Shown: piece by piece, positions 26,346-34,782 of the stretch
Layout: every line of letters begins with the position of its first letter
How positions within the stretch are numbered: the first letter of the stretch is position 1
Source: Ruegeria sp. THAF33
GTDB taxonomy: Bacteria > Pseudomonadota > Alphaproteobacteria > Rhodobacterales > Rhodobacteraceae
Direction of reading: 5' to 3'
Length of the DNA stretch: 64,000 bases
NCBI RefSeq assembly: GCF_009363615.1
Contig: NZ_CP045384.1
Span: 33,501-97,500, forward strand
Program-made: the position numbers and the translations under genes
Notes under the pieces: generated by a model
What the model saw: only the letters and a program-made list of their open reading frames with translations
Told to the model about the DNA's origin: nothing
The model's database searches: none

Positions 26346-26952
26346 GTTCAACCTCGGCAAATGTGGTTTTCAGATGTGCGTCAAATCGAGCAAAATCGGC
26401 CTCGATTTCCGGGTTCTTCATAACATCGAATGCAGCAAAAGTCGTAAGGGGCTGCATGGCAAAGAACTTTGCGTTCAGGTGCATTGGCGCTAGCAGGTCG
26501 TCGACGCTGGCACCCGCAAAGAAAGGCTCGGACTCGTCATCGAATGCTTCTTTCGGGGCGTTGAAGGTAACTGACAGCATGTATTTCTTACCGTTTAGCG
26601 TGCCGCCGGTACCGTAATTGACTTTGGGCGCGTCGGTCGTTCGGCCGTCACCTGCACACAAGCGGCCGTCCATACCGGTCGTGTACACCTCATCGATGTA
26701 TTTCTTGAAAACCCAAGGAACGCCCATCCAGTTCACCGGGAACTGCATGATGACTGTATCGGCCCACAGGTGCGCGTCGACCTCTGCATTCGCGTCATAT
26801 CCATCAGCGACAGTGGTCACGCGCACGTCGTGCCCCATTGCTGCCAGCGTATTCCGCGCACGTTCAACGAGGCTTGCATTCAACTGTCCGGGGGCGAATT
26901 CGTAGGGCTGGGTGCCGTTCACGATCAGGATTTTGCTCATGTCCATATCCAT
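26332..26952 (-). CDS. MdaB-like NAD(P)H:quinone oxidoreductase
   Basis: The 206-residue protein has the flavodoxin-like fold of MdaB/NQO1 enzymes: SKILIVNGTQPYEFAPGQLN at the start, VIMQFPVNWMGVPWVFKKYID near residue 75, and GTGGTLNGKKYMLSVTFNAP. It should reduce quinones with NAD(P)H and FAD in the cytoplasm. Start candidates are the three close ATGs at 26952, 26946 and 26940; no ribosome binding site decides between them. Its stop overlaps the GST start. It is divergent from the HxlR regulator, the classical arrangement for redox-sensed control. Confidence 0.85.
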   Translation of the reverse strand: MDMDMSKILIVNGTQPYEFAPGQLNASLVERARNTLAAMGHDVRVTTVADGYDANAEVDAHLWADTVIMQFPVNWMGVPWVFKKYIDEVYTTGMDGRLCAGDGRTTDAPKVNYGTGGTLNGKKYMLSVTFNAPKEAFDDESEPFFAGASVDDLLAPMHLNAKFFAMQPLTTFAAFDVMKNPEIEADFARFDAHLKTTFAEVEHVPA

Positions 26953-27024
26953 ATGTGCAGTTTCTGAACCCTTGACTTTCGCCGGGTTCAGAAAGCATTT
27001 GAGAGTGTAGGTATGAGAAATCAA

Positions 27025-27047
27025 CCAGTATACTTTTGGTAACCTGG
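27025..27047. promoter_or_regulatory. Candidate HxlR operator (imperfect palindrome)
   Basis: CCAGTATAC and GTAACCTGG flank a 5-base centre; 7 of 9 arm positions pair. The site lies 17 bases upstream of the HxlR gene and 73 bases upstream of the quinone reductase gene, in the only divergent promoter region here. HxlR regulators bind inverted repeats of this size, so it is a sensible operator candidate. Confidence 0.5.
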
Positions 27048-27063
27048 CTATCTGAGCGGAAGG

Positions 27064-27432
27064 ATGACAATGCGAGCGCGGATTGAAGAGGACGCCAAAG
27101 GCCGTCGACAGGTCTCGGAGGCCTGTCTGGAGCCATGCGCAATCGAAAGAGGTATGCGGATCATTGGCGGAAAATGGACCGGATCGATTTTGTGGCACCT
27201 CAAAGATGGCCCCGTGCGTTTTAACGATCTATCGCGTATGATCGGTGGGGCTAGTAAGAAGATGATCGCTGAGAGATTACGCCAACTTGAGGAGCAGGGT
27301 TTGGTTGCAAGACAAGTGATGGATACTTCCCCTGTTTCGGTTCAATATTCCATCACCGAGTTTGGCAGCACAGCCCTTGGATTCCTCGATAAGCTAAGAA
27401 AGTGGAGTGAAGAGCTGCCTAACGATTTATAG
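27064..27432 (+). CDS. HxlR family transcriptional regulator
   Basis: The 122-residue protein is a winged-helix HxlR regulator: ERGMRIIGGKWTGSILWHL is the family signature, then FNDLSRMIGGASKKMIAERLRQLEEQGLV is the recognition helix and wing. Cysteines lie in EACLEPCAIERG ahead of the domain, the position used for thiol sensing in redox-responsive members such as YodB and QorR. It is divergent from the quinone reductase/GST/DsbA operon, so it probably represses these genes and is inactivated by oxidants or quinones. That is inferred from family and position. Confidence 0.85.
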   Translation: MTMRARIEEDAKGRRQVSEACLEPCAIERGMRIIGGKWTGSILWHLKDGPVRFNDLSRMIGGASKKMIAERLRQLEEQGLVARQVMDTSPVSVQYSITEFGSTALGFLDKLRKWSEELPNDL

Positions 27433-27938
27433 CGATGACTTTTATATGCTTGCTCTTACCTTAAAGCTTAAGTTTTTAATGACCCCGCAACAAACTTGTA
27501 ATTTCTTCAACACTGCAAATGAAGGGGCTTGGCGACGCAGAACAGAATTCCGCGAGACTGTTGTTTATGAAAGCTATTTGCGCGAGTTTTGACAAGAAAT
27601 GATCGAAATATACCAAAGCGAAGCTTTGGTGCAGCAGTGTGTTTTGGAACGACTTTCTACGGGGCCGTTCAATGACATTTGAACTGACACGTGCCGTAAC
27701 AGCCGGCCCGCAGACTGCTAGTTCTGCCAAATCGAGTTCTCGCATCCGCAGCGAACGGCTGCTTTGTTCGCAAAGCTGTCATTCGAGGTATTGTGTCAAA
27801 CGTCCAAATCGAGCCCAAAGAGGCCACTCGCTCAAACTTGGCTGGGTGCCGATAATTGTCCCATAACCGTCTATTTGACTGATTGGTTGCCAGAATCGCA
27901 GTCTTAGGTGATCCTTCAAGAAATCGAAGGATCGCAAT
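27433..27938. other. Gene-poor stretch
   Basis: About 500 bases without a convincing gene. Small frames (for example 27476-27745 leftward and 27639-27866 rightward) have no recognisable domain. The stretch at about 27750-27790 (GCGAACGGCTGCTTTG...TGTCATTCG) resembles short intergenic repeats I have seen in Rhodobacteraceae, but I cannot verify a second copy here. Confidence 0.4.
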
Positions 27939-29234
27939 ATGTTCAGGTTTCTATTAATTGCATTCGGTATTTGCGTATCTACTTCCGCGTTAGCGCAAGA
28001 GTCGTCCGAAGATGTAGCGGCAAAAGATGATATCTCGGCGACCTCATCCAGCCTGCTAACTGGCGCTGAGTTGCAGACATTGGTCGCCCCGGTTGCTCTT
28101 TATCCCGACACGCTTCTCATACAGATATTTGTCGCGGCCACCCAGCCGTTGGAAATTGTTAAGGCTGAACGGTATCTGCTGGACAACGCCGATCGCGACC
28201 CTGCTGAGCTTGAGCTGGAAATCGAAGCAATGGGATGGGATCCTTCCGTCAGTGTGTTGGCGACGGCGTTCCCCGAAATTGTTGGTCAGATGGCCACCCA
28301 TATTGACTGGACCGAGACAGTCGGCACAGCCATGTTGGCCCAGTCCGATGATGTGATGGATGCGGTGCAGGTCATGCGGGATCAGGCAATTGACAGCGGC
28401 GCTCTTGTTTCAGGGCCCGAGCAAACTGTCGAAGTATCTGACGACGACACAGTGATAATTACACCGACGGAGCCCGAAACGGTATACGTCCCACAATACA
28501 ATCCCGAGACTGTTTATACTGGCCGGTCAACCGGGGATGTTGTGGGCGCCGCATTACTGACTTTTGGCACTGTTGCCCTGATCGACGAGATTTTTGACGA
28601 CGACGATGATTGGTACGACTATTGGGGGTGCCGAAATTGTGGTGGTTGGGGCGGCGGTCCAATTTACAGAAATCCAGACATCGATATTGACGTCGATGGC
28701 AACGTCAATATTGGCAATGATATAGATTTAGGTGACCGAACGAATATCGGATGGAATCCCGATCCTGACCGGCAACAGGAGGCCCGGAACAAAATAGCTG
28801 ACCACAAAAGACCTGAAGGTGGCCGTGGCGACTTGCCGGTTAACCGTCCTGACGGTCGCACCGATGAACTGCGTGCAAAGTTGAGCCGAGAATCTGGTGC
28901 TGCGGATATTAGCCTAGACCGCGGGGCGGCCGCGGCTGCGGTCGGTGCAGGGGCTGTAGCAGGCGGGGCTTTGGTGAACCGTGGCAACGCTAATCGGGAC
29001 AAGGTCGCCGCAAAGCAACAGGCTATTGATCGCACCAAACGTCCAGATGCTACGAAAAAGCCAGTCGCGCAAGGACCGCAGACTGCGAAGAAGCCGTTGG
29101 CGAAGAAGGCCGTATCGGCGCAGGGCAAGCCCAAGGCATCCAAAGGGCAAGCGATGAAGAAAAAAGCGTCCGGTAGCAGAACGCAAAGCGCGTCCAAGCG
29201 TGGACATGCAGCTAAAGGCAAGCGGAGACGGTAA
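27939..29234 (+). CDS. DUF3300 domain-containing exported protein
   Basis: The 431-residue protein has a signal peptide of about 19 residues and a DUF3300 domain at residues 30-190 (LVAPVALYPDTLLIQIFVAATQPLEI ... WDPSVSVLATAFPEIVGQM ... YVPQYNPETVY). A Gly/Trp-rich acidic segment (DDDDDWYDYWG) and a repetitive Lys/Ala-rich tail follow (KKPLAKKAVSAQGKPKASKG), which is highly basic and probably disordered or surface-binding. DUF3300 function is unknown. The next gene (DUF2950) follows one base after the stop, the usual partner for this family. Confidence 0.85.
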   Translation: MFRFLLIAFGICVSTSALAQESSEDVAAKDDISATSSSLLTGAELQTLVAPVALYPDTLLIQIFVAATQPLEIVKAERYLLDNADRDPAELELEIEAMGWDPSVSVLATAFPEIVGQMATHIDWTETVGTAMLAQSDDVMDAVQVMRDQAIDSGALVSGPEQTVEVSDDDTVIITPTEPETVYVPQYNPETVYTGRSTGDVVGAALLTFGTVALIDEIFDDDDDWYDYWGCRNCGGWGGGPIYRNPDIDIDVDGNVNIGNDIDLGDRTNIGWNPDPDRQQEARNKIADHKRPEGGRGDLPVNRPDGRTDELRAKLSRESGAADISLDRGAAAAAVGAGAVAGGALVNRGNANRDKVAAKQQAIDRTKRPDATKKPVAQGPQTAKKPLAKKAVSAQGKPKASKGQAMKKKASGSRTQSASKRGHAAKGKRRR

Positions 29235-29235
29235 G

Positions 29236-30126
29236 GTGCGTAGATCAGTATTTACAATTTTGTTGCTCGCCGGGAGTGCAAGCCCGGCCCTCTCTGGCGG
29301 GGCCAACTTCGATACCCCGCAATCCGCACTGGATGCTTTTGTTGGTGCGTTGAAGGCCAATGATCAGAGCAAGATGCTCGAAGTTTTTGGTCCTGAAGCC
29401 GAAGACTTGGTGGGAACGGGCGATCCGGCGGAAGACCAAGAAAGAAGGCAGGAAGTGCTAAGCATGTACGCTGAGGGGTATCGCTTTCAGCCTGAGGATG
29501 AAGGGGTTGTACTTCTCCTGGGTGAAGACAGTTGGCCTTTTCCAATTCCAATTCTGCGTACAGATGACGGTTGGCGCTTTGACCTGGAAGCAGGGATCGA
29601 AGAGCTTTCAGCCCGCGAAATAGGTTTGAATGAGTTGGAAGTGATCGAATTGCTTGAGGCCTATGTCGATCTGCAGGCAGCTTTCCGGCTTGTGGATCAT
29701 AACGGGAATGGCGTTATGGAATTCGCTCAGACGATCATTTCAGATCCGGAAGAGCAAAACGGACTCTTCTGGCCTGGAAAAGACAGCCTTGTCGGTGCAG
29801 CGCTTGCCCGCGCCGCAGCTTCGGGGTGGAGTGACGGTCAGGTTGACTATGAAGCCGAACCGTTTCTTGGCTATTATTACACAATCCTGCAAGAGCAGGG
29901 CCCTAACGCTCCGGGGGGTGCCTACTCTTATTTTGTCGGTGATCACTTTGTTGCAGGACATGCCTTGCTGGCAATACCGGCAGACTATGGAGAAACTGGC
30001 ATCCATTCCTTTCTGGTTGGCGAAAACGGCATAGTCTACGAGGCAGATTTTGGCCCGGAGACACTCAGTATTGCAGCTGAAATTTCTGCCTATGATCCAG
30101 GCACGAATTGGTCGCCGGTCGAATAG
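29236..30126 (+). CDS. DUF2950 family exported protein
   Basis: The 296-residue protein has a signal peptide and the DUF2950 layout: FDTPQSALDAFVGALKAND, WRFDLEAGIEELSAREIG, ELEVIELLEAYVDLQ, and a late GHALLAIPADYGETGIHSFLVGENG. DUF2950 proteins are periplasmic or outer-membrane associated with unknown roles. I chose the GTG at 29236, one base after the DUF3300 stop, with GGAG 8 bases upstream; the ATG at 29200 would lie in the other gene's end. It is co-transcribed with DUF3300. Confidence 0.85.
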   Translation: MRRSVFTILLLAGSASPALSGGANFDTPQSALDAFVGALKANDQSKMLEVFGPEAEDLVGTGDPAEDQERRQEVLSMYAEGYRFQPEDEGVVLLLGEDSWPFPIPILRTDDGWRFDLEAGIEELSAREIGLNELEVIELLEAYVDLQAAFRLVDHNGNGVMEFAQTIISDPEEQNGLFWPGKDSLVGAALARAAASGWSDGQVDYEAEPFLGYYYTILQEQGPNAPGGAYSYFVGDHFVAGHALLAIPADYGETGIHSFLVGENGIVYEADFGPETLSIAAEISAYDPGTNWSPVE

Positions 30127-30362
30127 TATTTGGATTGATAGTGGCGCTTAAGCTCTGCGCTTTGCTGCGACAGCCAGTTTTTGATTTCAAACTCCTTCAA
30201 GCGCATTTGGTTTTTTGCGCACCCACTAAATATGTCGGGATACTTGAACCGAAGAACTCGAACTTTCGAGTGCTTCTCACTGTGATCGGTTTCTCGGTGG
30301 CAAAAAGATTGCTATCAAATGAGAACGAATTATCGATTCCGATCATCTGAATGTGAGAATAA

Positions 30363-31661
30363 ATGCGCTTAGCTCTTTTCATTCTCTTTCCGATTATATT
30401 TGTCGGTTTGCTTGTTTTTCTGATCTTTGGCTTGAAGCCGCCCAACAGTATTAAGCTAGCTGCTGGCATAAACGGCGGGGGATATTGGCAAGTTGGACAA
30501 CTCTACAAAGCAGAACTTGCACGTGACGGCATTCAGGTAGTTTTAGTAGAAACCGAAGGGTCCGTTGAGAATATTCAGAGACTTGTTTCTGGCGAAGTGG
30601 ATGCCGCATTTGTTCAAGGCGGCCTCGAACTCCCTCAGGACGAAAGCTTACAGTCTCTGGGTGCCATTTTTCTTGAACCCATGGTGGTGTTTCGCGGAAA
30701 GTCTAGTCCAGTCGGAGCTAATGCAGGAGAATGGGGAGACATACGCTTAGCTGCAGGATCTCAGGCGTCTGGTACTCGCGCCGCCGCTTTAGCGCTAATT
30801 GAGGCCGCTGGGTTGCAAAATGTCGGCATAGACCTCGTCGATGTCGGGGGCCATGATGCGATAGGGGCGTTGTATGCCAACGAAGCGGATGCCGCGTTGT
30901 TTGTCGCTCCACTCGATGCACCTTACCTTATGGATGCAATTTTTGATCCAGAAATCATTTTCGTCCCTATGGCTTTGGTCGACGCCCTTGCATTGAAACT
31001 TTCCGGAGCGAATTCGGTAACTGTGCCGGCAGGATCAATCACACTCGACCCTCCGAGACCACCAGAGGATGTTAAGATCTTAGCATTGCGAGCTTCACTT
31101 ATCGCCGCATCCGATCTGCACCCTGCAGTAACCGATAGGTTGGTAAATGCAGCAAAGAACATTCATAGCGAACCTAATATTTTGCAAAGTGCGCGCGAGT
31201 ATCCAAACACGGCTTCGCCACCTGTACCATTAAACAAGATTGCCACAGAACTTATAAACTCTGGGCCAAACTTTTTGCATGGCGTCCTGCCATATTGGAT
31301 CGCGGCGCAGTTTGGCAGCGTATTGTTATTGCTGTTGCCTTTGTTGTTCTTAGTACCGTTTCTGCGGATCGTTCCGTCTAGTTACGTGTGGTTTCAAAAG
31401 CGCCGGGTCTGGCGTTTTTATCAGCGCATCGCTGCGCTTGAGGAGGAACTCGGCAAGGCACAGACCTCAACTGAAGTAGAAGAGGTCGCCAAAAACATCG
31501 AAGAAGTGGACACCGCCCTTGCAAATCTGAATCTGCCTCTCGCATACCGCCAGGGAGCATATGATGCACGTTTGCACATAGATCTAATTCGACAGGAGAT
31601 TGCGCGTCGTCGAACTGCCAAAAATGATGGAACCCCGGCCTTCTCAAGCAAACCAACTTAA
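30363..31661 (+). CDS. Membrane-anchored TAXI-type TRAP substrate-binding protein
   Basis: The 432-residue protein has an N-terminal membrane helix (residues 4-24), then a TAXI-family binding fold (KLAAGINGGGYWQVGQLYKAEL, ETEGSVENIQRLVSGEVDAAFVQGG, RLAAGSQASGTRAAALALI), a second membrane helix near 305-335 (SVLLLLLPLLFLVPF), and a cytoplasmic coiled-coil-like tail (RIAALEEELGKAQTSTEVEE). TAXI proteins normally are free periplasmic ligand binders; here the second helix and the tail suggest a sensor or scaffold instead. No TRAP permease gene lies near. About 235 bases before it hold no gene. Confidence 0.8.
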   Translation: MRLALFILFPIIFVGLLVFLIFGLKPPNSIKLAAGINGGGYWQVGQLYKAELARDGIQVVLVETEGSVENIQRLVSGEVDAAFVQGGLELPQDESLQSLGAIFLEPMVVFRGKSSPVGANAGEWGDIRLAAGSQASGTRAAALALIEAAGLQNVGIDLVDVGGHDAIGALYANEADAALFVAPLDAPYLMDAIFDPEIIFVPMALVDALALKLSGANSVTVPAGSITLDPPRPPEDVKILALRASLIAASDLHPAVTDRLVNAAKNIHSEPNILQSAREYPNTASPPVPLNKIATELINSGPNFLHGVLPYWIAAQFGSVLLLLLPLLFLVPFLRIVPSSYVWFQKRRVWRFYQRIAALEEELGKAQTSTEVEEVAKNIEEVDTALANLNLPLAYRQGAYDARLHIDLIRQEIARRRTAKNDGTPAFSSKPT

Positions 31662-31853
31662 AATACCATTTCTATTTGAGACTTAGGTACGGTCGTATGC
31701 TTTAATCATTGCGGGACAGTACTTTGGGCTCGCAGCCATCATTAGCAGAGTTTTCTTTTGCGGCAGCTATGCTAGGCGAAAATAGTTTAGATTTTGCGTC
31801 ATGGTTACTTGTATTGAGCGTTGTAAGCTCTGAACAAAATAAGAGGTTAGGAA

Positions 31854-33728
31854 ATGTTCCGTTTAGCATCTATTTTGACTGTTGCTTTTACTGCTGCCGC
31901 GCATGCCGAGGACATCCCGAACACTCAACCCGGTGACAGAGAGTATTCCCCCTACCCACAACAAAACTTCCTTAATCAGGTCTTTTTCGGCGACACCCAT
32001 TTGCATACATCATACTCTGCCGATGCTGGGATGATCGGAAATGTACTTGGCCCTGATGAAGCGTACAGGTTTGCCAAAGGCGAAGTCGTTACATCCAGCA
32101 CCGGCGTCGAAGCGAGGTTGCGCCGACCATTGGATTTTCTGGTTATTGCCGATCACGCCGAGAACCTTGGTCTTGCGCCGCTGCTCTCAGCCAAAGATGC
32201 CACGTTGCTCTCTACAGAGTTTGGCCAGCAATTGAACGCGGCTGTCGAGGCCGGTGATCCCGTCGGCGCATGGTCGATTTGGAGCCAAGCCAAGTCCACT
32301 GGCACAGACCCCTTGGCGGATTATCAGGAGATTTACCAAACAGCGTGGAGCAACATTATCTCTGCCGCAGAGGCACACAATCAACCGGGTTTGTTTACTG
32401 CGCTTATTGGGTTCGAGTGGACCTCAAACCCACAGCGGAACAACCTGCACAGGAATGTCATATTCAATGGTGGCAAAGAGGGCGCTGACAAGATCATCCC
32501 GTTCTCGAACTTTGACAGCTTCGACCCCGAAGACCTTTGGGCATGGATGGAACAAGCCGAAGAGACAACAGGCCAAAAGCTGCTCGCGTTCCCGCACAAT
32601 GGCAATTTGTCCAACGGGTTGATGCTCGACGAAGTGCGCTTGTCCGGCGAACCGTTCGATGTTGAGTATTTCAAACAGCGTGCCAAGTGGGAACCGATCT
32701 ACGAAATCACACAAATGAAAGGTGACGGCGAAGCACATCCCATGCTGTCACCTGACGATGAATTTGCCGACTTTGAAACGTGGGACAAAGGACAACTTGG
32801 ACCAGAGCCCAAGACACCGGAGATGCTTCCACGCGAGTATGCACGCGCGGCATTGCGTCGTGGACTAGGATACGAGGCGGAAACTGGGACAAACCCGTTC
32901 AAGTTTGGCGTGATCGGCTCAACTGACGCTCATACATCGCTGTCCACGGTTGGCGAGGACAATTTCTTCGGGAAAGTCGCGGCTGTTGAACCTACTGCTG
33001 ACCCGATCCGATTTGAAGAAGTCGTCGGCGGTATTGGTGGTGACGAGAGTGTTGCACAATATGCATGGCAGACTTCGGTGTCGGGTTTGGCGGCCGTTTG
33101 GGCAAGGGAAAACACCCGCGAGGCGATTTGGGATGCTTTTGCTCGGAAAGAAGTCTATGCAACCACGGGGCCGCGCATGCGTGTTCGCGTTTTTGCCGGA
33201 TTTGAATTCGACGAAACCGACCTGCCACGTGCGGATTTTGCCGCGTATGGATATGAAAATGGCGTCCCTATGGGGGCGGATTTGCCAGTTGATAGTGATG
33301 GTCGATCTCCGCGATTTCTCATCCGTGCTCTCCGCGACCCCGATGGGGCCAACCTCGACCGTATTCAGATTGTCAAAGGCTGGCTGAACAGTGACGGCAC
33401 AACGTCGGAACGTATTTATGATGTTGCTTGCGGCGAGCGTGAACTTGTAAACGCGGCGTGTGACGGCCCGGTTGGCAATATGGTGGATGTAGAAAACGCG
33501 TCTTGGACAAATGACATCGGCGAGGCAATTCTCGCCGGATATTGGGAAGACCCGGACTACGACCCGACGCAAAGCGCGTTCTACTACGTCAGAGTGCTGG
33601 CCATACTAACGCCGCGCTGGACGACATACGATGCCAAGGTGTTCGGGACAGAAATCCCTGACGAAGCCCCTTGGTCGATACAAGAAAGGGCTTATACGTC
33701 GCCTATCTGGTACACAACTCAGGGATGA
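31854..33728 (+). CDS. DUF3604 exported metal-dependent hydrolase-like protein
   Basis: The 624-residue protein has a signal peptide (MFRLASILTVAF ... AHA) and the DUF3604 fold: FFGDTHLHTSYSADAG near residue 45, LDFLVIADHAENLGLAP near 95, AFPHNGNLSNG, and FGVIGSTDAHTSLS near 355. The histidines and aspartates resemble the PHP-type metal centre, so a phosphoester or other hydrolase activity is plausible, but the family has no agreed substrate. It is transcribed rightward after the TAXI-type gene, with 192 bases between. Confidence 0.85.
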   Translation: MFRLASILTVAFTAAAHAEDIPNTQPGDREYSPYPQQNFLNQVFFGDTHLHTSYSADAGMIGNVLGPDEAYRFAKGEVVTSSTGVEARLRRPLDFLVIADHAENLGLAPLLSAKDATLLSTEFGQQLNAAVEAGDPVGAWSIWSQAKSTGTDPLADYQEIYQTAWSNIISAAEAHNQPGLFTALIGFEWTSNPQRNNLHRNVIFNGGKEGADKIIPFSNFDSFDPEDLWAWMEQAEETTGQKLLAFPHNGNLSNGLMLDEVRLSGEPFDVEYFKQRAKWEPIYEITQMKGDGEAHPMLSPDDEFADFETWDKGQLGPEPKTPEMLPREYARAALRRGLGYEAETGTNPFKFGVIGSTDAHTSLSTVGEDNFFGKVAAVEPTADPIRFEEVVGGIGGDESVAQYAWQTSVSGLAAVWARENTREAIWDAFARKEVYATTGPRMRVRVFAGFEFDETDLPRADFAAYGYENGVPMGADLPVDSDGRSPRFLIRALRDPDGANLDRIQIVKGWLNSDGTTSERIYDVACGERELVNAACDGPVGNMVDVENASWTNDIGEAILAGYWEDPDYDPTQSAFYYVRVLAILTPRWTTYDAKVFGTEIPDEAPWSIQERAYTSPIWYTTQG

Positions 33729-33736
33729 TTGGTATT

Positions 33737-33763
33737 AGACTAAGATTGAAATTCACTTAGTCT
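33737..33763 (+). terminator. Hairpin after the DUF3604 gene
   Basis: AGACTAAG (33737-33744) and CTTAGTCT (33756-33763) form an 8-base-pair perfect stem with an 11-base loop, 8 bases after the DUF3604 stop. No run of T follows, so it may be a weak terminator or only a transcript-end structure. Confidence 0.4.
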
Positions 33764-34284
33764 GCCCTGGGTTCGAAGCCCTCTTCCAAGTGTTTTATTT
33801 AACGTCAGCTTTCGGACCATTTGCAGACGCCGATTCCCGTGCGTTCAAGGTAGCGAGGTCAGACATTTTGCGGATGTGTCACATCTTTATTGGCGGTGGC
33901 CACAGATTTCTGAACTCAGAACCCTCACTTTGTTTAATAGAAGCGGATCGAACTTCCTCGTGCCGCAGTGAGCAAATGAGGTTGATATACCAAACATGAC
34001 GCAAGATCAGCTGGCGGAGCGGTGGCACATGGTGACTGCGATGGGCTGTGATCTGACGGTTGCAGCACGCTGCGCCATCACCAAGGGTCTCTACGTAACG
34101 CGGTCCTACAGGCACTTGGGCATGGCCCTTCAGTCGAAGATAGTTGGCCCAGCCTTCGATAGCTTGACCGTCTCCCGCATAGTGGAAAACGCAACGAACG
34201 TCACCGGAGCGGTATTGGCGTATTGCGCCGTCGAAGCATGTGTTTGCCCGGTAAGTCGCTGTCCTTGACCCGAAGGTGATACCA
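33764..34284. other. Gene-poor island remnant
   Basis: About 520 bases between the DUF3604 hairpin and the integrase fragment. Two overlapping frames (33879-34295 leftward, 33996-34268 rightward) have no domain that I recognise. GGGTTCGAAGCCC near 33770 looks like a T-arm of a tRNA, possibly the remains of an attachment site. I see nothing else. Confidence 0.4.
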
Positions 34285-34488
34285 TTATTCGTCAAGATAT
34301 TGTGCAGCTCTTGTAGCCCTTAGTGCTGTCACTGAAGCTGATCTGGTTCTCAGTATGTGTGAGATTTTCGACCACGTGTAGAGTTGCTTCAGATCCTTCG
34401 GGACTATCCGCACAAAGTAGAAAACGCCATCTTTGACAAATGAGTGGGGTGCAGTTTTGTTCTCCGCCACGTTCTGCGGTGGCTCCAT
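34285..34488 (-). pseudogene. N-terminal fragment of a phage-type integrase beside tRNA-Thr
   Basis: The 67-codon frame reads VFYFVRIVPKDLKQLYTWSK and RTRSASVTALRATRAAQYLDE, which is the DUF6538-type N-terminal region of site-specific integrases common in Rhodobacteraceae (usually about 400 or more residues). It then stops, so the catalytic domain is missing. It lies about 45 bases past the 3' end of tRNA-Thr, in the same direction, which is the usual place for an island integrase. Confidence 0.75.
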
Positions 34489-34531
34489 CCTGAGATAAAG
34501 TTGATGATTTACAATGTTTTAGCGGATGCTG

Positions 34532-34607
34532 TGGTGCCCCCACACGGACTCGAACCGCGGACCTACTGATTACAAATCAGTTGCTCTACCAGCTGAGCTA
34601 TAGGGGC
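34532..34607 (-). tRNA. tRNA-Thr (anticodon TGT)
   Basis: The reverse complement folds as a cloverleaf of 76 bases: acceptor GCCCCTA pairs with TGGGGGC, D-arm AGCTCAGCTGGTAGAGC, anticodon loop GATTTGTAATC with TGT, T-arm GGTTCGAGTCC, and an encoded 3' CCA. The anticodon TGT reads ACA/ACG-type threonine codons. An integrase fragment lies directly downstream of its 3' end. Confidence 0.95.
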
Positions 34608-34782
34608 ACTGGCTGTCGATTACTTCCTCTGGCAGTAGACTGCAAGCCTGAATTTTAGCCCAAACTTAGACATTGCCCGATTTCCTGAGAACGTGCAAAA
34701 AAACGCTGAATTCATCCGTTGCAAATATCTCGCGAGTGTAACGGACGCGGCTATGCAGAAAAGCCAAGGGGTAAAGGAAAAA

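Noticed and set aside
33879..34295. 138-codon minus-strand frame near the integrase fragment.
   Set aside because: No family and a rightward frame competes on the same DNA; in a decayed region neither is convincing.
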